Source: Dysgonomonas sp. HDW5A
GTDB lineage: Bacteria > Bacteroidota > Bacteroidia > Bacteroidales > Dysgonomonadaceae
Direction: 5' to 3'
Assembly (NCBI RefSeq): GCF_011299555.1
Contig: NZ_CP049857.1
Coordinates: forward strand, 2,852,001-2,916,000
Length of the DNA: 64,000 nucleotides
Positions within the stretch are counted from its first letter, which is position 1, and every line of letters begins with the position of its first letter. The notes below the pieces were generated by a model that saw only the letters and a list, made by a program, of their open reading frames with translations, was not told the origin of the DNA and searched no databases. A program made the translations under genes and the position numbers. Of the stretch, positions 1 through 8,834 are shown in pieces.

Positions 1-112
1 GATCTTTTGTTTCGTTTTGCATCAAGGCAAAATGAAAAACAAACCTATAGGGTGCGTTAGAAAAAAAGAACATTTACTTCAACTATTGATTCGTATCATG
101 AATTATTTTCTT
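1..112 (-). repeat. Partial copy (copy 0) of the ~0.5 kb interspersed element
   Basis: The first 61 bases match one end of the element described at 29716-30245, including the GCAAAA hairpin and the end sequence GGGTGCGTTAG. Bases 62-112 resemble the outer arm (AAGAACAT, then CAACTATTGATTCG). The rest of the copy lies left of the window. Strand is given relative to copies at 2970 and 29716, which are taken as plus. Confidence 0.8.
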
Positions 113-222
113 TTACTTAATACGATTTTTTTTATTTACTTGCTTAAGTTTGTAACCTTTCGGAATGTGTTGCGTCAAAATAGGCAAACAAGGAAATGTT
201 TAACGAATAAAAAGTATAGAAT

Positions 223-666
223 ATGCAAAATGTATTAGTCCCTATTTTTGTTGTCGGTATTATTACCTTAGGTATATACCGTTTATTTGAATTATTTGTC
301 CGCCGGAAAGAAAGAATGTCTATCATCGATAAATTGCAAAATAACGTCGATCCTTCGGTCTTTGCCAATAAATTCAGCCTGCCGTTGTTGAATAGACCGG
401 AAGTAAAACTGCCTTCATCTTGGCCGCTTCGAGCCAGTTTATTGTTGGTTGGAGTGGGGCTGGGGCTTCTTGTCGGTTTCTTTATGGAATTTTCGCTTAC
501 AAGTTCTATGCAGCCTGCATTTGCGAGTTATGACTGGAATGTTCAGAATAATATTTCCGATTCGGTGGCTATAATCTATCTGGCAAGCGTTTCATTATTT
601 GGCGGATTGGGCTTATTAGCGGCTTATCTTATAGAGCAAAAGAACGAAAAAAAGCATAAAGAGTAA
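223..666 (+). CDS. Small two-to-three-helix membrane protein, DUF6249-like
   Basis: This 147-residue protein has a hydrophobic N-terminal helix (about residues 4-24), a charged linker containing RRKERM, and two more predicted helices (about 66-92 and 113-135). It ends in a lysine-rich cytoplasmic tail. The arrangement resembles the DUF6249 family, which in Bacteroidetes often sits next to ECF sigma-factor genes; no sigma factor is visible here because the window starts just upstream. A TAnnTTTG box (TAAGTTTG, 145-152) lies about 70 nt before the ATG. Function is unknown, and the family assignment is from memory of sequence style, not a search. Confidence 0.6.
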   Translation: MQNVLVPIFVVGIITLGIYRLFELFVRRKERMSIIDKLQNNVDPSVFANKFSLPLLNRPEVKLPSSWPLRASLLLVGVGLGLLVGFFMEFSLTSSMQPAFASYDWNVQNNISDSVAIIYLASVSLFGGLGLLAAYLIEQKNEKKHKE

Positions 667-794
667 AAACCGTAAAGAGGCTTGTGTCTTTAGTTTCTGT
701 TTTACTGTTAGGGAGTATCTTATCAAAGAGGTGCTCCTTTTTGATATATGCTACCATCATGTCTTTTTTATCTATTCAATAAAAGAGATAAAGC

Positions 795-2966
795 ATGGGA
801 TATTATTGTAATAAAGAGATCGCTTCGGTAGTCGAACCCTCCGAAATCGCATTGGCTAATAATCCGAACTTTGTAGTATTCAGTAGTAAAGGCAATACTG
901 CAAACCGTCAGAAAATGAAAGGGAGTATTGAGGTGCTCGATACCTATACTTTTGTAGGGCAGGAATGGGATGCACGTGATAATTACAGTTTCAAGATAGT
1001 AGAAAAACAGAGCGGAGCCATATATTCATTTTACGGAACTTACGATAAAAAGAAAGTTTCCGATACTATTTTCTATATACCTTCCAAATCGAGTCTCGAA
1101 GGAGGGCGTCTATTGTCACAAAGAGAAGCTATCAAGCTGATAACACAGAACATAAAAGAGTGTTTGTTCAAGAATCCTTTTCTAGAAAACAATTTTGACA
1201 TATCTGTAGGGACGGAGCTAAATGAGGATGGCGATATAATCGAAAATAATATACTGTATATTGTAGCGAAAGGATACGATTCTCAATATCAGTTTGAACT
1301 TATTGATAATGGGGTTTCTATCGGGGTTAGTTATACTACATATAGCCCTTACTATCAGTATGCTCTTGATTTTTATATGATAGCAACATCCGAAGATGTT
1401 GTAGATCGAATGGGGTGGTTGAATATTAAAATTACGCAAGGATCTGATACGATATATGAGCGTAAGTGGAATGGGACACTTGACCCTCTTAAAGCTAATG
1501 ACAATACTTATTTGCTTATACCAATTGCTGCTTACGAAACTTTTGGTGAAAGCTATAAGGCTAGTATGGCGAATATTGTCTCGGTATTAAAGAAAGATAG
1601 TGCCCTGCTCTCGCATCTGGATATTACTTTAGGCGATTATAATTGCTTTATAAAGTCGCCAAATCGAGCCTTGAAAGTTGAAATCACAGGGCCTCATTTT
1701 GTTATTAATGAGGTGGATATATCGTCCACAGTATCTGCCGATACCATCGACTATGGAACAGGAGCCTATCGGGTTGACTTGGATGTATATACCGATCATC
1801 AGGTTTTTCCCGGTAGTACCGATGTACCCTCTCATATGGGTAATTATCTGACTACACTCTCTAAGTCGTATTTCGGAAAGCCATTGTGGTTTGATCTTAG
1901 TACATTGCTCAGTAAAAAGGTTGCCTATTCCTCCGCTTTTCTTACCGAATTGGAGTTGGATGAGAAAGACCCCCGTTTTAAACTGTGGAGTAATGCCGAT
2001 ACGATGACCGATTATCGTTTTATAGCTAAACGTACTGGCGGTGCAATTCATGAGCCCTTTTACTATTCGTCTCCACTCTATGTTTTGAACGGATATAATT
2101 ATACATTGAATCCGATCAATTTAGAAAAAGATGAATCCGGAGATTCCTATATTCTCGATTTTTCACAGGACTTTTATGCAGGTGAATTTACTAAGGTAAA
2201 ACCTTTAACAACCAATTTCATCCGCACACATATCAAAGGGCAAAAGCAATATTTCAACTTCATACATAAATACCATCGGATGATGCCCATACCTGTAGGG
2301 GGAGATAATCCGCTGCCGTTTATCGGATTGCATTACAAGCTTTATACCCAATCGGGAACCCTCATAAAGACTCATATCGAACGGGGGCAGCCGGAAAGTA
2401 GTTTCAGCAAAGTAAATACAGCATTGCTTCAACTCGATCAGTTTTTGCCCATGTACAATGGCAAAACAGTAGGACGGATAGATGTCACCTTGTGCAGATG
2501 GCATAAGAGCAAATCGTTAGGTATTGATGAACCCGAGATAATTATTTCGACGCCACTTTCTTTCCGTATACTTCCCGAAGTACTTAACGAGGTGAATGAT
2601 TTTGTATTCCTCAATCAATTAGGAGGATGGGATACCATGAATTTTGGAGGTGGTTTTTCGTCTGAGTTTAAAATTGCATCTACCACCATTTATAAAACTT
2701 TACAGCCCGATTTTGCGATACAGTCCGAAATAGAATCGGTAGCCATGAAAAGTGTACAAGAGCAGAAAATAGTGCAAACGTCGCCCATCACAAAAGAAAA
2801 TGTAGAGTGGTTGAGACAAATGAGTGCTTCGCCCGCCGTGTATGAACTTAGTACAAAACGATATATCCTGATAGATGATATGTCGCTGAAATACAATTCG
2901 ACAGACGAGCTGTATCAGGTAGAGATGAAATATCATTATACAGATACATTCAATACTAAGATATAA
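795..2966 (+). CDS. Large hypothetical protein resembling a Bacteroidetes phage tail structural protein
   Basis: This 723-residue protein has no signal peptide or membrane helix. Its style matches uncharacterised tail proteins of Bacteroidetes siphophages: an N-terminal stretch like NNPNFVVFSSK, a middle KPLWFDLSTLL and TDYRFIAKRTGG, a GGWDTMNFGGG segment and a C-terminal TKRYILIDDMSLKYN. The frame is intact from ATG to stop. It is followed within a few bases by a repeat copy (2970-3486) and then by a second tail-like gene. No other phage genes (portal, terminase, capsid, tape measure, lysin, integrase) are visible in the window. The phage link is recalled family resemblance and should be checked by profile search. 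Confidence 0.55.
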   Translation: MGYYCNKEIASVVEPSEIALANNPNFVVFSSKGNTANRQKMKGSIEVLDTYTFVGQEWDARDNYSFKIVEKQSGAIYSFYGTYDKKKVSDTIFYIPSKSSLEGGRLLSQREAIKLITQNIKECLFKNPFLENNFDISVGTELNEDGDIIENNILYIVAKGYDSQYQFELIDNGVSIGVSYTTYSPYYQYALDFYMIATSEDVVDRMGWLNIKITQGSDTIYERKWNGTLDPLKANDNTYLLIPIAAYETFGESYKASMANIVSVLKKDSALLSHLDITLGDYNCFIKSPNRALKVEITGPHFVINEVDISSTVSADTIDYGTGAYRVDLDVYTDHQVFPGSTDVPSHMGNYLTTLSKSYFGKPLWFDLSTLLSKKVAYSSAFLTELELDEKDPRFKLWSNADTMTDYRFIAKRTGGAIHEPFYYSSPLYVLNGYNYTLNPINLEKDESGDSYILDFSQDFYAGEFTKVKPLTTNFIRTHIKGQKQYFNFIHKYHRMMPIPVGGDNPLPFIGLHYKLYTQSGTLIKTHIERGQPESSFSKVNTALLQLDQFLPMYNGKTVGRIDVTLCRWHKSKSLGIDEPEIIISTPLSFRILPEVLNEVNDFVFLNQLGGWDTMNFGGGFSSEFKIASTTIYKTLQPDFAIQSEIESVAMKSVQEQKIVQTSPITKENVEWLRQMSASPAVYELSTKRYILIDDMSLKYNSTDELYQVEMKYHYTDTFNTKI

Positions 2967-2969
2967 ACA

Positions 2970-3486
2970 ATGTCAATCATTGGTTGAAAATAAGTGTTCT
3001 TTTACCTTTTACTAACGCACCCTATCGGGTTTGTTTTTCATTTTGCCTTGATGCAAAACGAAACAAAAGATCAAGACTGTGCCTTTTACCCGACCCGCTA
3101 CGGACTCGAAAGCTAAAACAAAAGAAAACATTTATAGATAATATCCTTTTGTTTCTTAACGCTTTTATTCGCCCTACGGGTGCTCCGTGCAACCGACAAG
3201 GTCGGAAACCTGACCGACGAAAGCGATTTACGTGCGTCAGCTCGAGTGCATCAGTGGAGTAGCCGTTGGCTGACAAGCGAAGCAGGCGTAAAACTAAACG
3301 TGCCATAAGGCAGTAGGTTTAGTTTAGGCTGCAAGCTAAAATCAGACAGGCGAGCCACGCAGCACAAAGCCTTTTTGATTCCTTTTGCGGCTTTGGGCAA
3401 AAGGAATACAAGCAATCTTCGATTGCGCGTAGAAAAACAAATAATTTAAAAGAACATATATATTGAACTACTCATTCACCTAAACA
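2970..3486 (+). repeat. ~0.5 kb interspersed element, copy A
   Basis: The core (about 3013-3432) starts CTAACGCACCC and ends GATTGCGCGTAG. It is nearly the same as copies at 17470, 29716 and 61372. It contains many hairpins, for example ATTCCTTTTGC/GCAAAAGGAAT and GCAATC/GATTGC. Outer arms TGTTCTTTTA (2995-3004) and TAAAAGAACA (3447-3456) are exact reverse complements. Small open frames inside it are not conserved between copies. The copy begins directly after the stop codon of the upstream gene. Confidence 0.9.
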
Positions 3487-3511
3487 ATACACAGACTTTA
3501 ATACACATATT

Positions 3512-6391
3512 ATGACTAATATAGAACTTTACATTAATAAGAAGCTTTGCGACATTCAAAGCCCTGAAAAATTAGGTGTCCGCCTCAATCGGGTACTGAT
3601 CAATCCCTCCGAACTTAACACCAAAGATGCACAATATAGCTATTCGATAACCATTCCCTCGACTCCTACAAACGATGCCATATTCGGGTATGCCAATGTC
3701 GAAGAGGTCAAAAATAAATTTAATCATATCTATACAGCTCAACTCTATGTTGATAGTATCCGTATTTTTGACGGACAATTCAAAATCAGTCAAATAGACA
3801 TCGATGGAAGCTATAAAGGCAACTTGGTTGTGCCTGTCAAGAAGACTATAAAAGACATCTTTGGTGATAAAAAGATGACCGAAATAGAGGGGGAGTGGAA
3901 ACTCGATCTAAGCGATCCCCAGAATGAGGGACGATCTCTGGCAATGGTTGATATGCTGAATAAATACAATTCCGACAAAGGTCGCCCTGCATGTATCTTT
4001 CCACTGGTTTTGTACGGCTTATTGCCCAAAGTGCCGAAAGATGGAGAAGGGAATTATTCGGGCAAAACCCATTGGGATAAATACGTGCGTTTGGGTATTC
4101 AGGATTTCCCACCATCCATAAACTGTCTGGAGGCCATTAAGAATATCTTTAATTATTACAAAGATGGAGAAGGCAATAAATATCATATAGGAGGGAATGC
4201 TTTTGACGATGCCCGTCTGGCTAATTTATATATGTCGTATCAAAATCAAACAAATTATCAGCAGGAATGGAATTGGGGACATTTAGGTAAGTTTAGAATA
4301 AAAGGAAGCTGGACGAATTTCAAAAAAGACGAAAACAATACAAAGACATTTGAACACTATTTTCACCGAAATGACGATGGAGGGCGATGGAATCATTTCT
4401 ATACAGCTAATCTGTTCGGTAGCTCGATGATAGATATAGAGTATATTAAAGATGGAGGAACCAATATTTTTGAATCTTCGACTAAAGTTGCAAAATTTAA
4501 AGATGATCGTAAAAATATTCATATAACCATACCTCAATCGGGTTTGTATAAAATACAATTGGAAGTTGATCTGAAGGTTAGGAGCGATCCCTTTACCGAG
4601 TCAGATAACGGATATAAGTATATTGGTGGAAATAATCCATTTAATACTACTCCACAGACACTGAATGAGGAAGTGAAGCGGAATGATTTTACCAATAGCC
4701 GCTATGAGGTAAAACTTCTGAGAGATTTTGGTGAAGGCAGTTTTGATATTGATGATCTGAAATTTGATGCTACCCTTTATCGGGACAATCTGCCACAAAA
4801 TAACGACAGTAAGATGACCCGCTATTTTCCTGTTCCCGGAGGCTGTAATGAAGGTGTTTTCGATGGCAATTGTATCCAAATGATAGATCCGTTGCAAAAT
4901 ATGAAATTGGTGTCAGGTTTTCGATGGGGAGAATATGGCAAATCAAAAATTACCAATGGTGAAATTAAACCCTACTATTACGATAAAGAATTAGCCCCTA
5001 ATCCACTGGAGGAAGATTTAGATACTCCTTTCGAATACAGGTATAATCGTATTATGGCTATCAAACATGGATGGAGCTGGGATAATAAATTCTCGCAGAA
5101 AAATAAAATCTACTCAGCCATTCATTCACCGGGATATAAGAAGATACAGGGCACAGACCCCGATAAAGAATCGGAGAGTGTTGAGGCTGATAGCTTGACT
5201 AATCTTTTTAACGTTATCGTGAAGGATGCTCCCAACCGTATTGAAAATATAGATAGTATGACGGGCAAAGGGAAACTGAATCAAATTGTGTGGCTGGATA
5301 AGGGGGAACATTTGACCTTGGTAAGCGTAACATCAAGCGGTCACAGCAAAGGCAATGAGGGTTGGATGGTTCATGATATAGATTTTACGCTTGATGTAGA
5401 GCCTTTTAGAACTAACCCTGAATGGATAACGGTCAATAATAAAGGCACGGGTACAGCTCCAATGAATTGGAATGATTCTTCGGACTTCAAGAAAGATTAC
5501 ATAAATCTTTTTAAATTTCTTCCATCTGAACAGAAGATTGACGAATGGCTCGATAATTTCTGTAAAGCTTTTAATCTTCAACTAACTCAGCCCGAAGACG
5601 GTAAGTTCGAATTGAATGTAAAGCAATCAAAACATGCGGTTTCTATACCTTCGTTAATCGATCTGGACAATAAAGCAAGTATTGCCCGGCGTACCAATGA
5701 GCCATTGGGGTTACCCTCCGAATTTAAGATCGGCTTCAAAATAAATGAAGAAGAAGAGGGATACGTAAAAGCAGATGCCGGTAATAAAGACGGTGGAGGT
5801 AGTTTTTTTACCGGAAATTTGGACGGTCAGGTAGTTCCCCAAACCTCTAACTTTTCATACAATTGGTTTAAGAAGATAATTAAAGATATCGTTACAGGCA
5901 GAGATGGTGAGGGCGAAGATATTATGGGGACAATAGAACTGGAATTACCTGTAATTACAAATAAGGAAATATGGAACGAAGGCAGTGAGGATTATGCACA
6001 GATGGTAAAAAAGCTTTATACCAATTATTCACAACGCTTTTGGTACAAGAGTGATGAGCTTTATAATGTGGGAATAATATGGAACAATCATGATGAGCAA
6101 ACAGATCTATTGTTACCCCATTTACAATCGGGTGTGAGTCGCGAGAATATTCTAACATTAGATTATTATAATAATCCGAATTCGATATTGACCACTTACT
6201 TTAATATTATTGCAACCGATGATAGTAATTACACTTATGTGGAGTGTTATTTAAGCCCTGATGAGTATGAGCAGATGGATGGAAGTAAATTGGTCAAACT
6301 AAATGGCGATTTGTATTATATTGCTGCCATTGAAGGGTATGATCCTATGGGGAAGAATAGTGCTAAATTGAAATTGATCAGGAAGGTATAA
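3512..6391 (+). CDS. Large hypothetical protein resembling a Bacteroidetes phage tail-tip protein
   Basis: This 959-residue protein has no signal peptide. The N-terminal ~110 residues (MTNIELYINKKLCDI, then YSYSITIPSTPTNDAIFGY and IRIFDGQFKISQI) follow the pattern of tail-tip or baseplate-hub proteins in Bacteroidetes phages: a short self-label, an insertion of permitted 'targets', and an induced-strain-like IFDGQ motif. The C-terminus (YVECYLSPDEYEQMDG, then LYYIAAIEGYDPMG) also fits that family. The reading frame is undamaged. It lies in the same direction as the 795 gene and is separated from it only by repeat copy A, so the two were probably once adjacent tail genes. The exact role is not known. 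Confidence 0.55.
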   Translation: MTNIELYINKKLCDIQSPEKLGVRLNRVLINPSELNTKDAQYSYSITIPSTPTNDAIFGYANVEEVKNKFNHIYTAQLYVDSIRIFDGQFKISQIDIDGSYKGNLVVPVKKTIKDIFGDKKMTEIEGEWKLDLSDPQNEGRSLAMVDMLNKYNSDKGRPACIFPLVLYGLLPKVPKDGEGNYSGKTHWDKYVRLGIQDFPPSINCLEAIKNIFNYYKDGEGNKYHIGGNAFDDARLANLYMSYQNQTNYQQEWNWGHLGKFRIKGSWTNFKKDENNTKTFEHYFHRNDDGGRWNHFYTANLFGSSMIDIEYIKDGGTNIFESSTKVAKFKDDRKNIHITIPQSGLYKIQLEVDLKVRSDPFTESDNGYKYIGGNNPFNTTPQTLNEEVKRNDFTNSRYEVKLLRDFGEGSFDIDDLKFDATLYRDNLPQNNDSKMTRYFPVPGGCNEGVFDGNCIQMIDPLQNMKLVSGFRWGEYGKSKITNGEIKPYYYDKELAPNPLEEDLDTPFEYRYNRIMAIKHGWSWDNKFSQKNKIYSAIHSPGYKKIQGTDPDKESESVEADSLTNLFNVIVKDAPNRIENIDSMTGKGKLNQIVWLDKGEHLTLVSVTSSGHSKGNEGWMVHDIDFTLDVEPFRTNPEWITVNNKGTGTAPMNWNDSSDFKKDYINLFKFLPSEQKIDEWLDNFCKAFNLQLTQPEDGKFELNVKQSKHAVSIPSLIDLDNKASIARRTNEPLGLPSEFKIGFKINEEEEGYVKADAGNKDGGGSFFTGNLDGQVVPQTSNFSYNWFKKIIKDIVTGRDGEGEDIMGTIELELPVITNKEIWNEGSEDYAQMVKKLYTNYSQRFWYKSDELYNVGIIWNNHDEQTDLLLPHLQSGVSRENILTLDYYNNPNSILTTYFNIIATDDSNYTYVECYLSPDEYEQMDGSKLVKLNGDLYYIAAIEGYDPMGKNSAKLKLIRKV

Positions 6392-6526
6392 CAGGAAAGG
6401 CGGGCGAAAATTTAGTTATTTAGCAACTATTCAACAATTGTCCGAAAGCTGTAAATTCTGCGTATTCTGTGCCCTGTCTCTCTTTTGATGTATCCTCTTT
6501 TTTGTTGCAATTATCACGTATATCTG

Positions 6527-6556
6527 TTGTTATTTCGTATATTTTGCATAGCTTTG
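6527..6556 (+). promoter_or_regulatory. Bacteroidetes-type promoter of the outer-membrane barrel gene
   Basis: TTG at 6527-6529 is followed after 19 nt by TAGCTTTG at 6549-6556, matching the Bacteroidetes -33/-7 consensus. A start near 6563 leaves a ~27-nt leader and rules out upstream in-frame starts for the following gene. Confidence 0.7.
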
Positions 6557-6589
6557 TCGGTGAATATTTTACACACGTATTTAAAATTT

Positions 6590-7087
6590 ATGAAAAAATT
6601 ATTATTGACAGTGGCACTTGTTGCCAGTACATTAGGAGTATTTGCTCAAAGTGAAAAAGGAGAAAAGTCTCTTGTTGGAAATATCGGAGTGCAGTCAGAT
6701 CCCGGGCGTTTTCTTATCGGAGCTCAAGGTAGATATGTGATTGCTGATAAAATACGTTTGGCTCCAGATGTTATGTTTATATTTCCAAAGGACAAGGTTA
6801 CAGGATTGGATGTGAATCTAAATGTACACTATGTGTTCGATAATGTAGCAGAGAATATCTCAGTATATCCATTAGCAGGTATCGCTATGCAGAATGGAAG
6901 ATTTTCTGGAAATACAATCAATGGTGTGAAATTTGGTTCTACCAGTTTTACTGACTGGGGTTTCAACTTAGGAGCCGGTGGTAGTTACGAATTGGGTGGA
7001 AACCGTTTTGCCAATATCGAACTTAAATACACGTTTAGCGATGCAGATTGCTTTACTTTAGCTTTGGGGTACGGATTTAAATTCTAA
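6590..7087 (+). CDS. Outer-membrane beta-barrel (porin-family) protein
   Basis: The chosen ATG gives 165 residues with a clean signal peptide (MKKLLLTVALVASTLGVFAQ). The mature part is alternating beta strands with glycines, ending YGFKF; a C-terminal aromatic residue is typical of outer-membrane barrels. Size suits an OmpX/OmpW-like eight-stranded barrel. A longer in-frame start at 6485 is unlikely because the promoter boxes at 6527-6556 lie inside that extension. A strong terminator follows at 7111-7145, so the gene is a single transcription unit. Substrate, if any, is unknown. Confidence 0.8.
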   Translation: MKKLLLTVALVASTLGVFAQSEKGEKSLVGNIGVQSDPGRFLIGAQGRYVIADKIRLAPDVMFIFPKDKVTGLDVNLNVHYVFDNVAENISVYPLAGIAMQNGRFSGNTINGVKFGSTSFTDWGFNLGAGGSYELGGNRFANIELKYTFSDADCFTLALGYGFKF

Positions 7088-7110
7088 TTTTAGTCTTTAG
7101 TTTATAAAGG

Positions 7111-7145
7111 AAATAGCTGTTGTAATGCAACAGCTATTTTTTTTA
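7111..7145 (+). terminator. Rho-independent terminator after the barrel gene
   Basis: A 12-bp perfect stem AAATAGCTGTTG/CAACAGCTATTT with a 5-nt loop is followed by a run of T. Confidence 0.9.
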
Positions 7146-7188
7146 TCGATACTCAAATCACTTGAGCGAATTGAGATGTAGGCACACT

Positions 7189-7225
7189 AAAAAACCCTCT
7201 AGAAATCTAAAGGGTTTGTCTTTTT
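7189..7225 (-). terminator. Bidirectional-looking terminator, mainly for the minus-strand lipoprotein
   Basis: The arms AAACCCT and AGGGTTT at 7192-7217 enclose an inner TAGA/TCTA stem. A-runs on the left (T-runs on the minus strand) suit the gene at 7263-7652. Confidence 0.75.
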
Positions 7226-7262
7226 TGCTTTTGTTTAAAACAACTTAGCTAAGGGGTATTCC

Positions 7263-7652
7263 TTATTTTTTTGCAGGAGTACCAGCTTGAGCAGCTTCAG
7301 CAAATTTTTTGCCTAGTTCAGCAAATTTAGCAGCTTGCTCTGGAGTCATAGATGCAAGTTCTTTTTGAAGATCTTGACCTAAGTTAGCTATTTCTTGAGC
7401 AACTTTAGCATACTCAGCAGAAGCAGCAGCGTCACCTTTTTGTACTTTTTCTACTAAAGGAAGAGCTTGGTTTACTAATGCTTCGTATTTTCCAAGAACG
7501 CTAGTGTCAGCAACAGCAACTGTATCAACAGCTGGAGTTTCTACTTTTGTAGTATCAACATCACTACCTTGAGCACCTTCAGTTTTAGTGTTACAAGCAG
7601 CAAATGACAATGTAGCTGCAGCAACAAAAGCGATCATAACAATCTTTTTCAT
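7263..7652 (-). CDS. Small alanine-rich lipoprotein
   Basis: This 129-residue protein has a lipoprotein signal ending LSFAAC (modified Cys about residue 19). The mature part is acidic, with a linker rich in T, V and D (DTTKVETPAVDTVAVADTS) followed by a helical domain that ends FAELGKKFAEAAQAGTPAKK. No catalytic motif is seen. The family is unrecognised. A minus-strand promoter at 7706-7737 and a terminator at 7189-7225 show it is transcribed alone. Confidence 0.75.
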   Translation of the reverse strand: MKKIVMIAFVAAATLSFAACNTKTEGAQGSDVDTTKVETPAVDTVAVADTSVLGKYEALVNQALPLVEKVQKGDAAASAEYAKVAQEIANLGQDLQKELASMTPEQAAKFAELGKKFAEAAQAGTPAKK

Positions 7653-7705
7653 TTTTTTCTTCTGTTTTTTTGACGAAAATCCGTGAATAATTACCTTTTC
7701 GACTG

Positions 7706-7737
7706 CAAATGTAATATAAAAAACTAAGAAAGATCAA
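7706..7737 (-). promoter_or_regulatory. Promoter of the small lipoprotein
   Basis: On the minus strand, TTG (plus-strand CAA at 7735-7737) precedes TACATTTG (plus-strand 7706-7713) with a 21-nt gap. It lies 54 nt before the ATG. Confidence 0.6.
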
Positions 7738-7817
7738 CTATTTTGTGAAAAAAATATAACAATCAACGAAAATACATGCTTTTATTTTAAAAAAAAAGCT
7801 ATTATACTGATATCTAA

Positions 7818-8417
7818 TTAAATGATCTGAGATATCTTAATATTATAGGTCCGAGCAATATTTCCGTTATTGGTAATTGAGATAGTACCTGGAACACTTG
7901 CATTTATAGTAAAATCGAACTGAGTGCCGGTTCCACCATCCGCACAAGTCGTTACATTGGGAAATACTACTTGATATGTATAGGCGTTAACCCGTGTAGC
8001 TGTTCCAACAACTTCTCTTGCCATACCATTCAGATAGACAAGCGACAAACCAAAATCAGCCGAACTGGATACTACGACACTAAATACTGCAGTCATGTAT
8101 CTATTACATCCATTACTAGCTGTTACGATCAAATGACCGGCTCCAGGATAAAATAGCGATGTGATACTTTGCGAAGCTGTAGCACCAGAGGCGACAGACG
8201 TATATGTCAGATTTATTTGAGGAAGCACACCCACCAATCCCGAAGTGTTGTTGCGCGCTACTATAGATGCATTGTTGGACAGAGTATTAGCAGTCCTTAC
8301 AATTAAATCGCCATTTATATCTAATGTTGCTTGAGGCGTTTCGGTGTTGATACCCACTTGAGCATTTACCTTAAATATGAAAGTTAGTAATAATGTAAAA
8401 AAGAATATCTTCTTCAT
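7818..8417 (-). CDS. Secreted QVGINT-type surface protein, small form
   Basis: This 199-residue protein starts with a signal peptide (MKKIFFFTLLLTFIFKVNA) followed by QVGINTETPQATLDI, the hallmark N-terminus of a Bacteroidetes surface or fibre-like family. The remainder is beta-rich, with no Cys-based motif and ends NIARTYNIKISQII. It shares its N-terminal motif with the 867-residue protein at 24448 but lacks that protein's head-like and tandem repeats. Its role may be adhesion or surface display; this is inference. Confidence 0.7.
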   Translation of the reverse strand: MKKIFFFTLLLTFIFKVNAQVGINTETPQATLDINGDLIVRTANTLSNNASIVARNNTSGLVGVLPQINLTYTSVASGATASQSITSLFYPGAGHLIVTASNGCNRYMTAVFSVVVSSSADFGLSLVYLNGMAREVVGTATRVNAYTYQVVFPNVTTCADGGTGTQFDFTINASVPGTISITNNGNIARTYNIKISQII

Positions 8418-8745
8418 CTTTTAATTTAGCTGGATTAATGTTTAAATATTAAAACTACATTCTGTAATTCATATACTTTTTAAATAGCTTTTTGCATGGA
8501 TTTTTTGATGAAAAACTTCCTTGCATACATTGTAATTATACCAAACAGGTGATTATTAGGATATTTCTAATTACTAATAACATTCCTTACTGGTTTTTTG
8601 TTTTCTTAATGTCTAAAATACTTCTTTTAATGTGTTGATATAATACATTGTTTAAGAGGAGATAAATTATATATTATAAAATATAGAATGACTTCATATT
8701 CATATTTATAATCGGGCTAATTCACTACTGTTTTGAATATTTCAA
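8418..8745. other. AT-rich gene-free interval
   Basis: Between divergent genes. Apart from the fucosidase promoter at its right end, no open frame, hairpin or repeat was seen. Confidence 0.6.
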
Positions 8746-8777
8746 TTTGTGATAAATAATATATATAACTATATTTG
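8746..8777 (+). promoter_or_regulatory. Promoter of the tandem fucosidase genes
   Basis: TTTG at 8746-8749 and TATATTTG at 8770-8777 are separated by 20 nt, a full match to the Bacteroidetes consensus. The expected start near 8784 gives a ~50-nt leader. Confidence 0.75.
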
Positions 8778-8834
8778 TTTAGGAACAATTCTCAATTATC
8801 GATATTTTTATTTTATAATATTTTATTTAATTAA

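Noticed and set aside
3022-3306. Open frame inside copy A (and similar ones in copies B, C and D) as a protein gene
   Set aside because: The reading frame shifts between copies by small insertions and deletions (for example around the middle of copies A and B), while hairpins are kept. This indicates non-coding sequence.
6485-6589. Longer N-terminus for the barrel protein
   Set aside because: The promoter boxes lie within the extension, and the signal peptide begins at the internal Met.
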